From Ignavibacteriota bacterium (GTDB lineage: Bacteria; Bacteroidota; Ignavibacteria; Ignavibacteriales; Melioribacteraceae), in assembly GCA_016708125.1 (NCBI GenBank), contig JADJGF010000001.1:3308001-3372000 (forward strand): a DNA stretch of 64,000 nt, written 5' to 3'. This document shows positions 9,389 to 18,563 of the stretch, piece after piece. The position numbers and the translations under genes are program-made. The notes under the pieces were generated by a model. The model did no database searches. It saw nothing but the letters and a program-made list of their open reading frames with translations, and was not told the origin of the DNA. The stretch's first letter is position 1; each line of letters starts with the position of its first letter.

Positions 9389-10405
9389 ATGGAAATTGCT
9401 GAAAATATTTCTTTAAAAAATTTAAACACATTCGGAATCGAATGTTCCGCAAAAAAGTTAATAAAATTTGCAAATGAAAATGAGATTCACAATTATTTAT
9501 CACAGAATAATATTGATAATGAAAATATTTTTATTCTTGGCGGCGGAAGTAATATTTTATTTACAAAAAATATTGATGGAATAATTTTCAAATCGGAAAT
9601 AAAAGGAATTAATGAAATAAAACGAACGCAAGAAAATATTTTTTTAGAAGTTGGAAGCGGTGAAATTTGGGATGATTTGGTAAATTATTGCGTTAATAAA
9701 AATTTCGGCGGAATAGAAAATCTTTCGATGATTCCCGGAACTGTTGGCGCTGCGCCGATTCAAAACATAGGAGCTTACGGTTCTGAGTTTGAAGAAGTTT
9801 TTGTAAGCTTAGAAGGAATTGATTTATTTCAAAATAAAAAAATATCTTTTATAAAAAGTGAATGTAAATTTGGATACCGTGAAAGTATTTTCAAAAAAGA
9901 ATTTAAAAATAAATTTCTGATCACAAAGGTTGTAATAAAACTTGATTTGTATCCTAAAATAAATCCAACTTACAAAGCTATTCAAGATGAAATTTCAAAA
10001 GTGAATTATCAAAATCTTGATGTTAAATTAATAAGTGAAATTGTAAGAAAAATTCGCTCAAGTAAATTGCCGGATCCAAAAGAAATTGGTAACGCCGGAA
10101 GTTTCTTCAAAAATCCAACAATATCAAAAAATCATTTCGAAAAATTACTTTCAGAAAATTCAGATTTAGCATTTTATAAAATTGATGAAAATAATTATAA
10201 AATTCCCGCCGGCTGGTTAATAGAAAAATGTGGATTCAAAGGAGTAAAAAATAATAATGTTGGCGTTCATATTAAGCAAGCACTTGTGCTTGTAAATTAC
10301 GGAAATGCAAACGGAAATGAAATATTAAATTTAGCAAACGAAATTAAAAATAAAATTCAAAATCAATTTAGAATTAATCTTGAATTTGAAGTAAATATAA
10401 TTTAA
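9389..10405 (+). CDS. murB: UDP-N-acetylenolpyruvoylglucosamine reductase
   Basis: MurB makes UDP-N-acetylmuramate using FAD and NADPH in peptidoglycan synthesis. The 338-residue protein shows the FAD-binding GGGSNILFT and IPGTVGAAPIQNIGAYGSE. The type I substrate loop GYRES is present, as is the catalytic Ser in NAGSFFKNP. The length and the presence of the Tyr loop place it with E. coli-type MurB. It is isolated from other mur genes here and closely follows comEC. Confidence 0.95.
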   Translation: MEIAENISLKNLNTFGIECSAKKLIKFANENEIHNYLSQNNIDNENIFILGGGSNILFTKNIDGIIFKSEIKGINEIKRTQENIFLEVGSGEIWDDLVNYCVNKNFGGIENLSMIPGTVGAAPIQNIGAYGSEFEEVFVSLEGIDLFQNKKISFIKSECKFGYRESIFKKEFKNKFLITKVVIKLDLYPKINPTYKAIQDEISKVNYQNLDVKLISEIVRKIRSSKLPDPKEIGNAGSFFKNPTISKNHFEKLLSENSDLAFYKIDENNYKIPAGWLIEKCGFKGVKNNNVGVHIKQALVLVNYGNANGNEILNLANEIKNKIQNQFRINLEFEVNII

Positions 10406-10417
10406 CATAGGTGGGGT

Positions 10418-12052
10418 ATGAGCGATTTATTTGTTGTTCTGGTCGGGCTTTCAATTATTCTTTATATTTTTCTTGTTCTTGCAACTGCAAGATTAGCAAT
10501 CCAAAAAAACTTAAACTCAATTTTATTAACTCTTATTGCATCAATTTTACCAATTGCCGTAATTTATTTTTATGCGGATCAAGATAATATTTTTGAAGCA
10601 ATAATTATTTCTTTAACAATTCCCATTTTAACTTTTGTGTACGCAATATTTACTAAAGCTGATGAAAAAAAATCTGAAGATAAATTTGTTTTCTTTAATG
10701 ATATAATAATGGAATTAACTCAACCTTTTGTTGATTTAGCTCATACTTCTCAAGCTTTGTTTGGATTGAATTTGTCATATGTTCTAGAAGGATTAACTTA
10801 TTTTGGCGTTGTTGGTTTGCTTGCAATATTTTTTAATGATTATATAAAATTAGATGATATTGATGCCGGAAGAATGGTAGGAATTTTAACCGCCGGGATT
10901 ACAATTGCAATGTTATTTCTTGGTGCAACTGTTGATTGGATTGGTTTACGAAAATCATTAATAATTTCACTTTCATTAATGTTGGGCGGAAGAATTTTAT
11001 TAACACTTTCTCCAAATATGGGTTTACCGGGTTTGTGGGATTCTGCTCATATTTATGCAATGTTAGGAATTTTCGGAGTTGTTTTAGGTTATGGAATTTA
11101 TCAGCCGGCTTGCTATGCCGGTGTTAAACAACTTACAAATGAGAAAACATCCGCAATGGGTTATGCAATGCTTTATGCACTTATGAATTTAGGCGGATTT
11201 TTACCAGGAATTATTTCTCCGCCAATTAGAAAATCTTTTGGAATTACCGGTGTGTTTTGGGTTTATGCTGTTTTAACTGTAGTTGGAATTGGTGTTGTTT
11301 ATTTTATTATAACAAAAAAAGCAATGCAAAAAGCAACTGCAGATTTAAATAGAAATGCAAATAAAAAAGATGAAATTGATCCGATGGCTGATTTAACCGG
11401 AAAAGAAAAATTAATGTATTATTTGAAAAACTTTCCGCTAAGGGATTTAAGGTTTCTTTATTTCGTATTTATTCTAATTTTTGTTCAAACATTATTTGCA
11501 CATAATTGGCTTACAATTCCACTATATACAAGCAGAGCTTTTGAAGGATTTGTGGGAGAAAATTTTGAATTTTTTGTAAACCTAAATCCAATTTTAATAT
11601 TCATTCTTACGCCAATGGTTACAGCATTAACTTCAAAAAAAGATACTTACACAATGATGATAATTGGAACTTTTGTAATGGCTTTCCCAACATTTATTTT
11701 AGCATTGGGACCAAGTTTTAATACATTAATTGCTTATTTAGTAATTATGACAATTGGCGAAGCAATGTGGCAGCCAAGATTTTTGCAATGGGTTGCTGAA
11801 ATTGCTCCAAAAAATATGACCGGAATTTATATGGGAATTGGACAATTTCCATGGTTTTTAACAAAAGTAATTACGAGTCTTTATTCCGGTTGGTTTATTA
11901 TGAATTACTGCCCGGATAATACTCCTATTTCCGAATTAAATACAGAAACAATGTGGTTTATTTATGGATGTATTGCAATTGTTAGTCCGGTTGGGTTATT
12001 ACTTGCAAAAAATTGGATGCAAAAAGGTTTTAAAGTTAAGCATGAAGATTAG
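10418..12052 (+). CDS. Major facilitator superfamily transporter
   Basis: This 544-residue membrane protein has about 14 hydrophobic segments, two of them forming an extra N-terminal hairpin before the usual twelve. An MFS-type loop is seen after the second core helix (DWIGLRKSLIISL), and GGFLPGIISPPIRKSFG resembles helix 5 of proton-coupled exporters. A large cytoplasmic loop near residues 300-340 separates the two halves. GGTGGGGT lies just upstream of the ATG as a probable ribosome-binding site. The substrate cannot be told from sequence. A peptide or organic-ion transporter is possible. Confidence 0.75.
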   Translation: MSDLFVVLVGLSIILYIFLVLATARLAIQKNLNSILLTLIASILPIAVIYFYADQDNIFEAIIISLTIPILTFVYAIFTKADEKKSEDKFVFFNDIIMELTQPFVDLAHTSQALFGLNLSYVLEGLTYFGVVGLLAIFFNDYIKLDDIDAGRMVGILTAGITIAMLFLGATVDWIGLRKSLIISLSLMLGGRILLTLSPNMGLPGLWDSAHIYAMLGIFGVVLGYGIYQPACYAGVKQLTNEKTSAMGYAMLYALMNLGGFLPGIISPPIRKSFGITGVFWVYAVLTVVGIGVVYFIITKKAMQKATADLNRNANKKDEIDPMADLTGKEKLMYYLKNFPLRDLRFLYFVFILIFVQTLFAHNWLTIPLYTSRAFEGFVGENFEFFVNLNPILIFILTPMVTALTSKKDTYTMMIIGTFVMAFPTFILALGPSFNTLIAYLVIMTIGEAMWQPRFLQWVAEIAPKNMTGIYMGIGQFPWFLTKVITSLYSGWFIMNYCPDNTPISELNTETMWFIYGCIAIVSPVGLLLAKNWMQKGFKVKHED

Positions 12053-12064
12053 TACGGAGTTATA

Positions 12065-12658
12065 ATGAAAAATTTCTTTAAAATTTTTTATAGTTTAATT
12101 TTGCTAACAAATTTTTTCTCCGGCTGCGGTTCATTAAACCCAATTAATGATTTTTTTGGAATTCACATGAATATTGATGAAGAACAAAATTTCAAAATTG
12201 TTAAGTATAATGAAATTGATGGAATATCTTATCAGAACAGCATTAGTATGGATCCGAAAATAAATGCTTGGTCAGAAATTACATCAAATGAAATTGTATT
12301 AAAAATTATAAATAATTCAAACCAAGAAATTCCGCTAAACTATACTGTTGATCAATTTATTTTGATTACAAATGAAAAAGAATATAATCTTGGGAAAGGT
12401 GAAAGAGCCGATTATATTTCAAAAAGTATAATTCCGGTAAATTCTTCACAAACATTTATTTTAGAACTTCCGATAAATTACACAAACATTTCGCAAAATT
12501 TATCAAATAAAAGCGAAACGGAATTAACAAAAGAAATTCTTAGAGATTATTCAAAAACCGGAAACAAATTAAATGTTGATAAAGAAAATATAAAATATAT
12601 AATTGCAAGAATTGGATCATCAACAATATTATTAAAAAAAGTTCCGCAAGATAATTAA
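12065..12658 (+). CDS. Hypothetical lipoprotein
   Basis: The 197-residue protein begins with a basic N-terminus and a hydrophobic stretch ending in NFFSGC, a lipobox, so it should be lipidated and exported. The rest looks like a small beta-rich domain (DQFILITNEKEYNLG, QTFILELPINY), reminiscent of DUF4352-type immunoglobulin-like folds, but I do not recognise a named family. It lies 12 nt after the MFS gene and 15 nt before the kinase gene, so it is probably in the same operon. Confidence 0.65.
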   Translation: MKNFFKIFYSLILLTNFFSGCGSLNPINDFFGIHMNIDEEQNFKIVKYNEIDGISYQNSISMDPKINAWSEITSNEIVLKIINNSNQEIPLNYTVDQFILITNEKEYNLGKGERADYISKSIIPVNSSQTFILELPINYTNISQNLSNKSETELTKEILRDYSKTGNKLNVDKENIKYIIARIGSSTILLKKVPQDN

Positions 12659-12673
12659 TTATTTAGGTATGAT

Positions 12674-14014
12674 ATGTCAAAATTTCAAAATGTAATTAAG
12701 AGAAGCGGTGCAATAGTTCCGTTTACAAAAATTAGAATTGTTAATGCAATTTACCGTTCTGCAATTTCTGTAGGAGGAAGAGATAAAAATCGAGCAGAAA
12801 TTTTAGCAGATAAAGTTATTGAACTTCTTGAATATACATTTCCGGGAAATCATATTCCATATATTGAAGAAATTCAAGATGCGGTTGAAAAAGTTCTAAT
12901 TGAAAACGGTCATGCAAAAGTTGCAAAAGAATATATTTTATATCGTGATGAAAGAAATAAAAAAAGAATGGTTGATGCGAAGATTGCATCAAAGCCGGAT
13001 GAAAATATTCCTTGGGCAAAAATTTGGAGAGTTTTAGATTGGGCTACTTCTCATAAATTGAATACAATTGAAAATTATAATTCAAGAATTTCAAACAATG
13101 AATTTCCACAAATTGTTCATGAATCTGAAGCTGCGTATGAAGATGATTTAGATATGGCTGCAGAAATGATTTCCGAAAGAAGCGATAAATTAAAAATGGT
13201 CTTCATTAGCGGACCATCTTCTTCCGGCAAAACAACTACAACTATAAAAATTGAAGATCGATTAAAAAAGAATGGTTTAAAATTCGCAACTGTAAATGTT
13301 GATAATTATTTCTTTGATTTGGAAGAACATCCTAAAGATGAATTTGGTGATTATGATTTTGAAACTCCGCAAGCTCTTGATCTTCAATTAATAAATGAAC
13401 ATTTGCTTCAACTATCAGAAGGCGAAGAAGTAAAAATTCCATTTTATGATTTTAAATTAGGTAAAAGATATTTAGATCAAACGCCAATGAAACTAAAGGA
13501 AAATGAAATTATTCTGATTGATAGTTTGCACGGACTTTTTCCCGCATTCAGCAGTGAAATACCAAATGAAGTTAAGTTTAAATTGTATTTGGAACCGCTT
13601 ATGCAAATGAAAGATAAAAATAATAAATATATTCAGTGGACAGATATTCGTTTGATGAGAAGAATGCTGAGAGATTCCGTCCACCGCGCTTATGATCCAT
13701 TGCAGACTTTGGAACATTGGCATTATGTAAGATCGAGCGAATTAAGAAATATTATTCCTTTTGCAAACTCGGCAGATTTTATTATTAATAGTGCAATGCC
13801 ATATGAATTATCTTTATATAAAACAAAACTTTTCAATCAATTTAAAGAATGGAAAAATAAATTTGCAAATAATCCGTTAAAGGAAGATGCATTTTTAAGA
13901 GCTGAAAGAATTTCAAATTTTATGGAAGAAATTTTAGAAATAAGTGATGATTCGCCAATTCCAAAAGATTCAGTTCTAAGAGAATTTATTGGTGGAAGTA
14001 TTTTTAAATATTAA
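12674..14014 (+). CDS. ATP-cone domain fused to uridine-kinase-like nucleoside kinase
   Basis: In this 446-residue protein, residues 1-100 match an ATP-cone (VIKRSGAIVPFTKIRIVNAIYR), the nucleotide-sensing module best known from ribonucleotide reductase. From about residue 170, a uridine kinase/phosphoribulokinase-type P-loop domain follows: ISGPSSSGKTTTTIK, then VNVDNYFFD and the Asp-containing LIDSLHGLF. The domain pair is known in many bacteria as a putative nucleoside kinase. Substrate and regulation by the ATP-cone are inferred. Confidence 0.82.
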   Translation: MSKFQNVIKRSGAIVPFTKIRIVNAIYRSAISVGGRDKNRAEILADKVIELLEYTFPGNHIPYIEEIQDAVEKVLIENGHAKVAKEYILYRDERNKKRMVDAKIASKPDENIPWAKIWRVLDWATSHKLNTIENYNSRISNNEFPQIVHESEAAYEDDLDMAAEMISERSDKLKMVFISGPSSSGKTTTTIKIEDRLKKNGLKFATVNVDNYFFDLEEHPKDEFGDYDFETPQALDLQLINEHLLQLSEGEEVKIPFYDFKLGKRYLDQTPMKLKENEIILIDSLHGLFPAFSSEIPNEVKFKLYLEPLMQMKDKNNKYIQWTDIRLMRRMLRDSVHRAYDPLQTLEHWHYVRSSELRNIIPFANSADFIINSAMPYELSLYKTKLFNQFKEWKNKFANNPLKEDAFLRAERISNFMEEILEISDDSPIPKDSVLREFIGGSIFKY

Positions 14015-14159
14015 AATCAATTTCATTATTTGAAAGAAATTTACGATGATAAAAAATAAAAACATATAAATAATAATAGTCAGTGGATTGAGAAATAATT
14101 TATAATATTTTTATCAAGGGGAAAGGAAATAATTACCAACAGAAAACAGAGGAGGGGAA

Positions 14160-15170
14160 ATGAAGATTATTAAAAAATCTACAATTTTAATAATTATCTT
14201 TTTATTAACATCAATTAATTTATTTGCACAAGAAACACCGGAATTTACCGTTAAAGTTGGTGGGTTAATTCAAGCATGGACAAGTTACGGACAAATTAAC
14301 GGAGCTGATACAAATTCAATCGGATGGGGAGTTAGAAGAGCAAGACTTGTAGCAACATCAAATTTTGGTTCAAAAATGAAAGGTACCGTTCATCTTGAAT
14401 TAACAAGTTTTAAACTTTTGGATGCAAAAATTGAATATTCATTAAGTAATATGTTTTCTTTAACCGCCGGAAGATTTATTGGTGCCGGAGTTAGAGGAGC
14501 TGGATTAACCGGTGCGGCAAATATCGATATAACTGAAAGAGCATTCACAACCGATAAATGGGCAGCTTCAACTATCGGAACCGATTTTAGAGATTATGGA
14601 ATGGATCTTACTGCAAATATTGGTGAATTAAAAGCTAATGTTACTTTACACAATGGAGATGGTTCTGCTAATATTTCCAATAAAGTATTGGGAACCCAAA
14701 TTCAGAACGGCGGTTTTGCCGTTAGCGGAATGTTGATATACAAACCGGAACAATTAAAAGGTTTGGAAGTAGGCGGTTATTATGGAATGGGAAACAAAGA
14801 AATTAATGAATACAACGCCTATAATGCTTATGCTTATTTTGAACCCGGCAAATTTAAAGTAAAAGCAGAATTGATTGGCTGGACAAATACTTTTGGATCA
14901 GTTGATTTTTCTCAAATGGGATATTATTTAATGGGTGGTTATAAAATTATGGATTGCGTTGAAGCAATTGCAAGATATGAAATTTATGATGCTAATACCG
15001 ATTTGGATGATAATGAAAGAAACTTTTTAACAATCGGTGCAACTTATTCTTTATTTCCAACAAAATGGAATGCTGGTAAAATTACTGCAGCTTATGTTAT
15101 GACTGGAGAAGCTCAAGATCCTCAGCATGATAATGATGTATTCCAATTAGTTATGCAATTAGCATTCTAA
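14160..15170 (+). CDS. Outer-membrane porin-like beta-barrel protein
   Basis: The 336-residue precursor has a signal peptide ending near LFAQ and then a repeating pattern of amphipathic strands. The first conserved segment, VKVGGLIQAW followed by WGVRRARLVATSNF, resembles phosphate-selective porin O/P family proteins. It ends in a strand with a C-terminal Phe (QLVMQLAF), the usual barrel-assembly signal. A very strong Shine-Dalgarno sequence (GAGGAGGGG) sits 3-4 nt before the ATG, in line with high expression. It stands alone, with a 145-nt upstream gap and a terminator after it. The solute is unknown. Confidence 0.72.
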   Translation: MKIIKKSTILIIIFLLTSINLFAQETPEFTVKVGGLIQAWTSYGQINGADTNSIGWGVRRARLVATSNFGSKMKGTVHLELTSFKLLDAKIEYSLSNMFSLTAGRFIGAGVRGAGLTGAANIDITERAFTTDKWAASTIGTDFRDYGMDLTANIGELKANVTLHNGDGSANISNKVLGTQIQNGGFAVSGMLIYKPEQLKGLEVGGYYGMGNKEINEYNAYNAYAYFEPGKFKVKAELIGWTNTFGSVDFSQMGYYLMGGYKIMDCVEAIARYEIYDANTDLDDNERNFLTIGATYSLFPTKWNAGKITAAYVMTGEAQDPQHDNDVFQLVMQLAF

Positions 15171-15183
15171 TCTTTAGAAAAAT

Positions 15184-15215
15184 TTACTCCGATTTGAAAA
15201 TTCAGATCGGAGTAA
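15184..15215. terminator. Bidirectional terminator between convergent genes
   Basis: A 13-bp hairpin (TTACTCCGATTTG paired with CAGATCGGAGTAA, one G-U pair) with a 6-nt loop lies between the porin gene and the convergent ybjQ-like gene. A/T-rich flanks on both sides suit termination in both directions. Confidence 0.75.
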
Positions 15216-15222
15216 TAATTAA

Positions 15223-15546
15223 CTATCCTTCAATTAAAACAGCAGTTCCGGTAGCGGCAACCATTAACATACTTCCGTTTGCTGCAATTGTTTCAAAATC
15301 CAAATCAACTGCAATAATTGCATTTCCACCTAAAGATTTTGTTTGCTCCATCATTTCTTGAATTGCAATATGTTTTGCTTTTTTCAATTCAGCTTCGTAA
15401 GCAGCAGATCTTCCGCCGATTATATCTCTAATTCCCGCAAATAAATCTTTAAAAATATTTGCCCCAAGAATTGCTTCTCCCGAAACTAATCCCAAATATT
15501 TTGTTATTTTTTTACCTTCAATTGTATTTGTTGTTGTAACTAACAT
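15223..15546 (-). CDS. YbjQ family (UPF0145) putative heavy-metal-binding protein
   Basis: The 107-residue protein matches the YbjQ/UPF0145 family over its full length, with TTTNTIEGKKITKYLGLVSGE at the N-terminus. It has the conserved SLGGNAIIAVDLDFE near residue 75. The family forms pentamers and is annotated as possibly metal-binding, with no established function. It is a single gene facing the porin gene. Confidence 0.88.
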   Translation of the reverse strand: MLVTTTNTIEGKKITKYLGLVSGEAILGANIFKDLFAGIRDIIGGRSAAYEAELKKAKHIAIQEMMEQTKSLGGNAIIAVDLDFETIAANGSMLMVAATGTAVLIEG

Positions 15547-15606
15547 TTTTACCTCAGTTTTGTTAAATAATAAATAAATTTATAAATAATTTACAAACAA
15601 TTTCAA

Positions 15607-16713
15607 ATGATAATGAATTCTACAATAGCAGAAATTAATATTAAAAGTTTGAGTTATAATTATAATTCAATTAGACGAAAAACTAAAACAAAAGTTATGG
15701 CAATTGTTAAGGCAGATGCTTACGGTCATGGAATGATTGAATGTGTAAAAGTTTTAGAAAAAGAAAAATTCGCTCCCGAATATTATGGAGTTGCATTATT
15801 GCAAGAAGCCATTGAATTGAGGAAATCTAAAATTACGGAGAAACCAATTTTATGTTTTGCTCCAATAAATTTTGAAGAAATAAATATTTATAAAAATATT
15901 ATTTCTACAATAACTTCGGAAAATCAAATTGAAGATTTGAAAAATATTAAGTTGAATTTTAAACTTAAAGTTCACGTAAATATCAATACCGGTATGAATA
16001 GACTTGGAATTAGATTTGAAAATTCGATTGAAAATATTTTGAAATTAGCGAAAATTAAAAATGTAACTGTTGATGGAATTTATACACATTTTGCAACTTC
16101 GGATGAAAAGAATAAGGATTTTGCAAACCTTCAATTAAATAGATTTACTAAAATTGTTGATGAGTTAAAACTTCAAAAAATAAATTTTGGAATTGCTCAT
16201 TGTGCAAACAGCGGTGCAATTTTAGATTTGCCGAATTCATATTTTGATATGGTTCGTCCTGGAATTTCTCTTTACGGATATTATCCTTCATCGGAAACCA
16301 CAGAATCAATTAAATTAAAACCGGTTATGTCAATCAAATCCAAAATTTCTAATATTATGGAAATTCAAAAAGGTGAAACTGTTGGTTACGGACAATTATT
16401 CAAAGCAAAAAATAAAATGAGGATTGGAACTATACCAATTGGTTATGCAGATGGATTATTCAGAGCTTTAAGCAATAAAATTAAAGTAATTTGTAATAAT
16501 AAATTTGCAACTCAATTAGGAAGAATTTCTATGGATAGAATTTCTATAAGTTTAAATGAAAATAATAAATTAAATGATGAAGTAATTATTCTTGGGAAAA
16601 AAAATAAATTAGAAATTAATGCTTGGGATTGGTCAAAAATTTTAAATACAATTCCATATGAAATTACTTGCGCAATTAGTAAAAGAATTCCAAGAGTTTA
16701 TATCAGTGAATAA
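15607..16713 (+). CDS. alr: Alanine racemase
   Basis: This PLP enzyme interconverts L- and D-alanine for peptidoglycan. The 368-residue protein has the PLP-binding Lys in VMAIVKADAYGHG and the second active-site segment IGRISMDRISI (the family has the catalytic Tyr and substrate loop around here). GYADGLFRAL and the barrel motif HFATSDEKN are also conserved. ATG codons at 15607 and 15613 are both possible starts, with the second giving the more usual N-terminus. It is divergent from ybjQ with a 60-nt gap. Confidence 0.94.
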   Translation: MIMNSTIAEINIKSLSYNYNSIRRKTKTKVMAIVKADAYGHGMIECVKVLEKEKFAPEYYGVALLQEAIELRKSKITEKPILCFAPINFEEINIYKNIISTITSENQIEDLKNIKLNFKLKVHVNINTGMNRLGIRFENSIENILKLAKIKNVTVDGIYTHFATSDEKNKDFANLQLNRFTKIVDELKLQKINFGIAHCANSGAILDLPNSYFDMVRPGISLYGYYPSSETTESIKLKPVMSIKSKISNIMEIQKGETVGYGQLFKAKNKMRIGTIPIGYADGLFRALSNKIKVICNNKFATQLGRISMDRISISLNENNKLNDEVIILGKKNKLEINAWDWSKILNTIPYEITCAISKRIPRVYISE

Positions 16714-16833
16714 TATTAAATTTTTGCCGATTTTATTCGTGCAAAAATTCAATAATCAGTTTAAAATACTTATCTTTTGAAAAACAAAAATCTAACTTAA
16801 AGTAAATCTTTAAAAAGGAGAAAAAATAATTTT

Positions 16834-17901
16834 ATGGAATTATTTGCAGTCATTATGGCTGGGGGCGTAGGATCAAGATTTTGGCCAAGAAGCAGACAAG
16901 AAAATCCAAAGCAGCTAATTCAAATTTTTGGCGAAAATACAATGATTCAAGATACGGTTAGTAGGTTAGAAGGATTAATCAAAAACGAAAATATTTTTAT
17001 CATCACAAATCAGATTCAAAAAAATAGTATTATAAACCAACTCAAAAATGTTCCCGAACAGAATATTATTGCTGAACCATTTGGGAAAAATACTGCGGCT
17101 TGTATTGGACTTGCATCAATCTTAATTCATAATAAATCAAAAGATGCAGTAACAATTATTCTTCCGGCTGATCATTTAATTCAAGATAAAGAAGGATTTC
17201 AATCCACATTATTAAATGCGGCAAATTTTGCAAATCATTCTGATGGACTTGTGACAATCGGCATAAATCCAACTCGACCAGAAACCGGTTATGGATATAT
17301 TCAAATTATTGAAAAACAAATTGAGAAAGATATTTTTAGAGTTCAAACTTTTGCGGAAAAACCAAATCTATCAACTGCAAAAAGATTTGTTGAAGCCGGA
17401 GATTTTTTATGGAATTCCGGAATGTTCATCTGGAAAACAGAAGTAATTCTAAATGAAATTAGTTTGTATTTGCCCGAACTTTATGAAGGTTTGTTGGAAT
17501 TAGAAAAAAATATTTCCAGCGAAAATTTTAATGATACGTTAATAAAAGTTTACGGACAGCTTGCAAGTATTTCTATTGATTATGGAATAATGGAAAAATC
17601 CAATAAAGTATTTTTGATAAAAGGTAATTTTGATTGGAGCGATGTTGGAAGCTGGGAAGAGGTTTATCAGCTTTCTGAAAAAGATGAAAATGGAAATGCA
17701 AAAATGGGAGATTTTTATGCAGAAAATTCTTTTGGAAGTTATGTTTTTAATCCAAAAAAATTTACTGCGATTGTTGGATTAGAAAATATAATAGTTATCG
17801 AAACTGATGATGCACTTCTGATTTGTAATAGAGATAATGCTCAAGATGTAAAACATGTTGTTGATTATTTAAAGATGAATAAAAAAGATAATCTTTTGTA
17901 A
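16834..17901 (+). CDS. manC: Mannose-1-phosphate guanylyltransferase
   Basis: This 355-residue enzyme forms GDP-mannose from GTP and mannose-1-phosphate. The nucleotidyltransferase signature MAGGVGSRFWPRSR is at the N-terminus, followed by NPKQLIQIF and the active-site FAEKPN. WNSGMFIWK and NFDWSDVGSW are also typical. It lacks the C-terminal isomerase domain of bifunctional enzymes. The link to the mannan locus downstream is that GH130 enzymes release mannose-1-phosphate, which is this enzyme's direct substrate. That link is an inference, since the genes are about 20 kb apart. Confidence 0.93.
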   Translation: MELFAVIMAGGVGSRFWPRSRQENPKQLIQIFGENTMIQDTVSRLEGLIKNENIFIITNQIQKNSIINQLKNVPEQNIIAEPFGKNTAACIGLASILIHNKSKDAVTIILPADHLIQDKEGFQSTLLNAANFANHSDGLVTIGINPTRPETGYGYIQIIEKQIEKDIFRVQTFAEKPNLSTAKRFVEAGDFLWNSGMFIWKTEVILNEISLYLPELYEGLLELEKNISSENFNDTLIKVYGQLASISIDYGIMEKSNKVFLIKGNFDWSDVGSWEEVYQLSEKDENGNAKMGDFYAENSFGSYVFNPKKFTAIVGLENIIVIETDDALLICNRDNAQDVKHVVDYLKMNKKDNLL

Positions 17902-17903
17902 AA

Positions 17904-18545
17904 ATGAATAAAAAATTAATTACCGAAATTGATATTATAAACCTTTTACGGAAAGGGAAATTTAAATTAGAAATTTTTGGTAATGAAATTTTTACTCCCG
18001 CTGCAAAAGATAAAATAAAAGAAAATTCAATAGAATTAATTAAAATTGATTTTAGTAAATCAATCGCTGATTCCTCACAAAAAAAAGATTGCAAAGTAAA
18101 ATTAGCAATCGGCTGTGATCATACCGGATTTAAAACTAAACAGATTTTGATTTCAATTTTAAGCAAAGATGGATATGAAATTATTGATGTCGGAACAAAT
18201 GATGAGAACTCTTGCGATTATCCGGATTTTGCAATTAAAGTTGCCGAAGAAATAAAAAACGGAAATGTTGATTTTGGAATTCTAATTGATGCAACCGGAA
18301 TTCCATCTTCCATTACCGCAAATAAAATTCCCGGAATTAGAGCCGCAACTTGTTACAATGAATTTTCCGCAAAAAGTTCAAGAGAACATAACAATTCAAA
18401 CATTCTTGTTTTAGGTGCAAAAACATTGGGCGAGGAAACAATTAAATCAATTTTAAGTGTTTGGTTAAACAGCAACTTTTTAGGCGAACGTCATCAAAAA
18501 AGATTAGATAAAATTACAGATGTTGAGAATAAATATTCAAAATAA
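17904..18545 (+). CDS. RpiB/LacA-family sugar isomerase-like protein with altered active site
   Basis: In this 213-residue protein, residues 65-205 align with ribose-5-phosphate isomerase B: IGCDHTGF retains the Asp-His substrate pair (D72, H73), and SREHNNSNILVLG retains H162. The catalytic Cys segment, CGTGIG in typical RpiB, reads DATGIP here, with D129 in place of Cys and the glycine loop changed. Residues 1-60 are an added segment (LITEIDIINLL then IFTPAAKDK) resembling the TE..hh..TP.A.D motif found in proteins of bacterial microcompartment loci. It follows manC by 2 nt. Isomerase activity is uncertain. Confidence 0.8.
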   Translation: MNKKLITEIDIINLLRKGKFKLEIFGNEIFTPAAKDKIKENSIELIKIDFSKSIADSSQKKDCKVKLAIGCDHTGFKTKQILISILSKDGYEIIDVGTNDENSCDYPDFAIKVAEEIKNGNVDFGILIDATGIPSSITANKIPGIRAATCYNEFSAKSSREHNNSNILVLGAKTLGEETIKSILSVWLNSNFLGERHQKRLDKITDVENKYSK

Positions 18546-18563
18546 TTTTTAGTTGAGAAACTT

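Noticed and set aside
17904..18545. Part of a bacterial microcompartment locus
   Set aside because: Only the N-terminal segment resembles such proteins. No shell or signature enzyme gene is present in the window.
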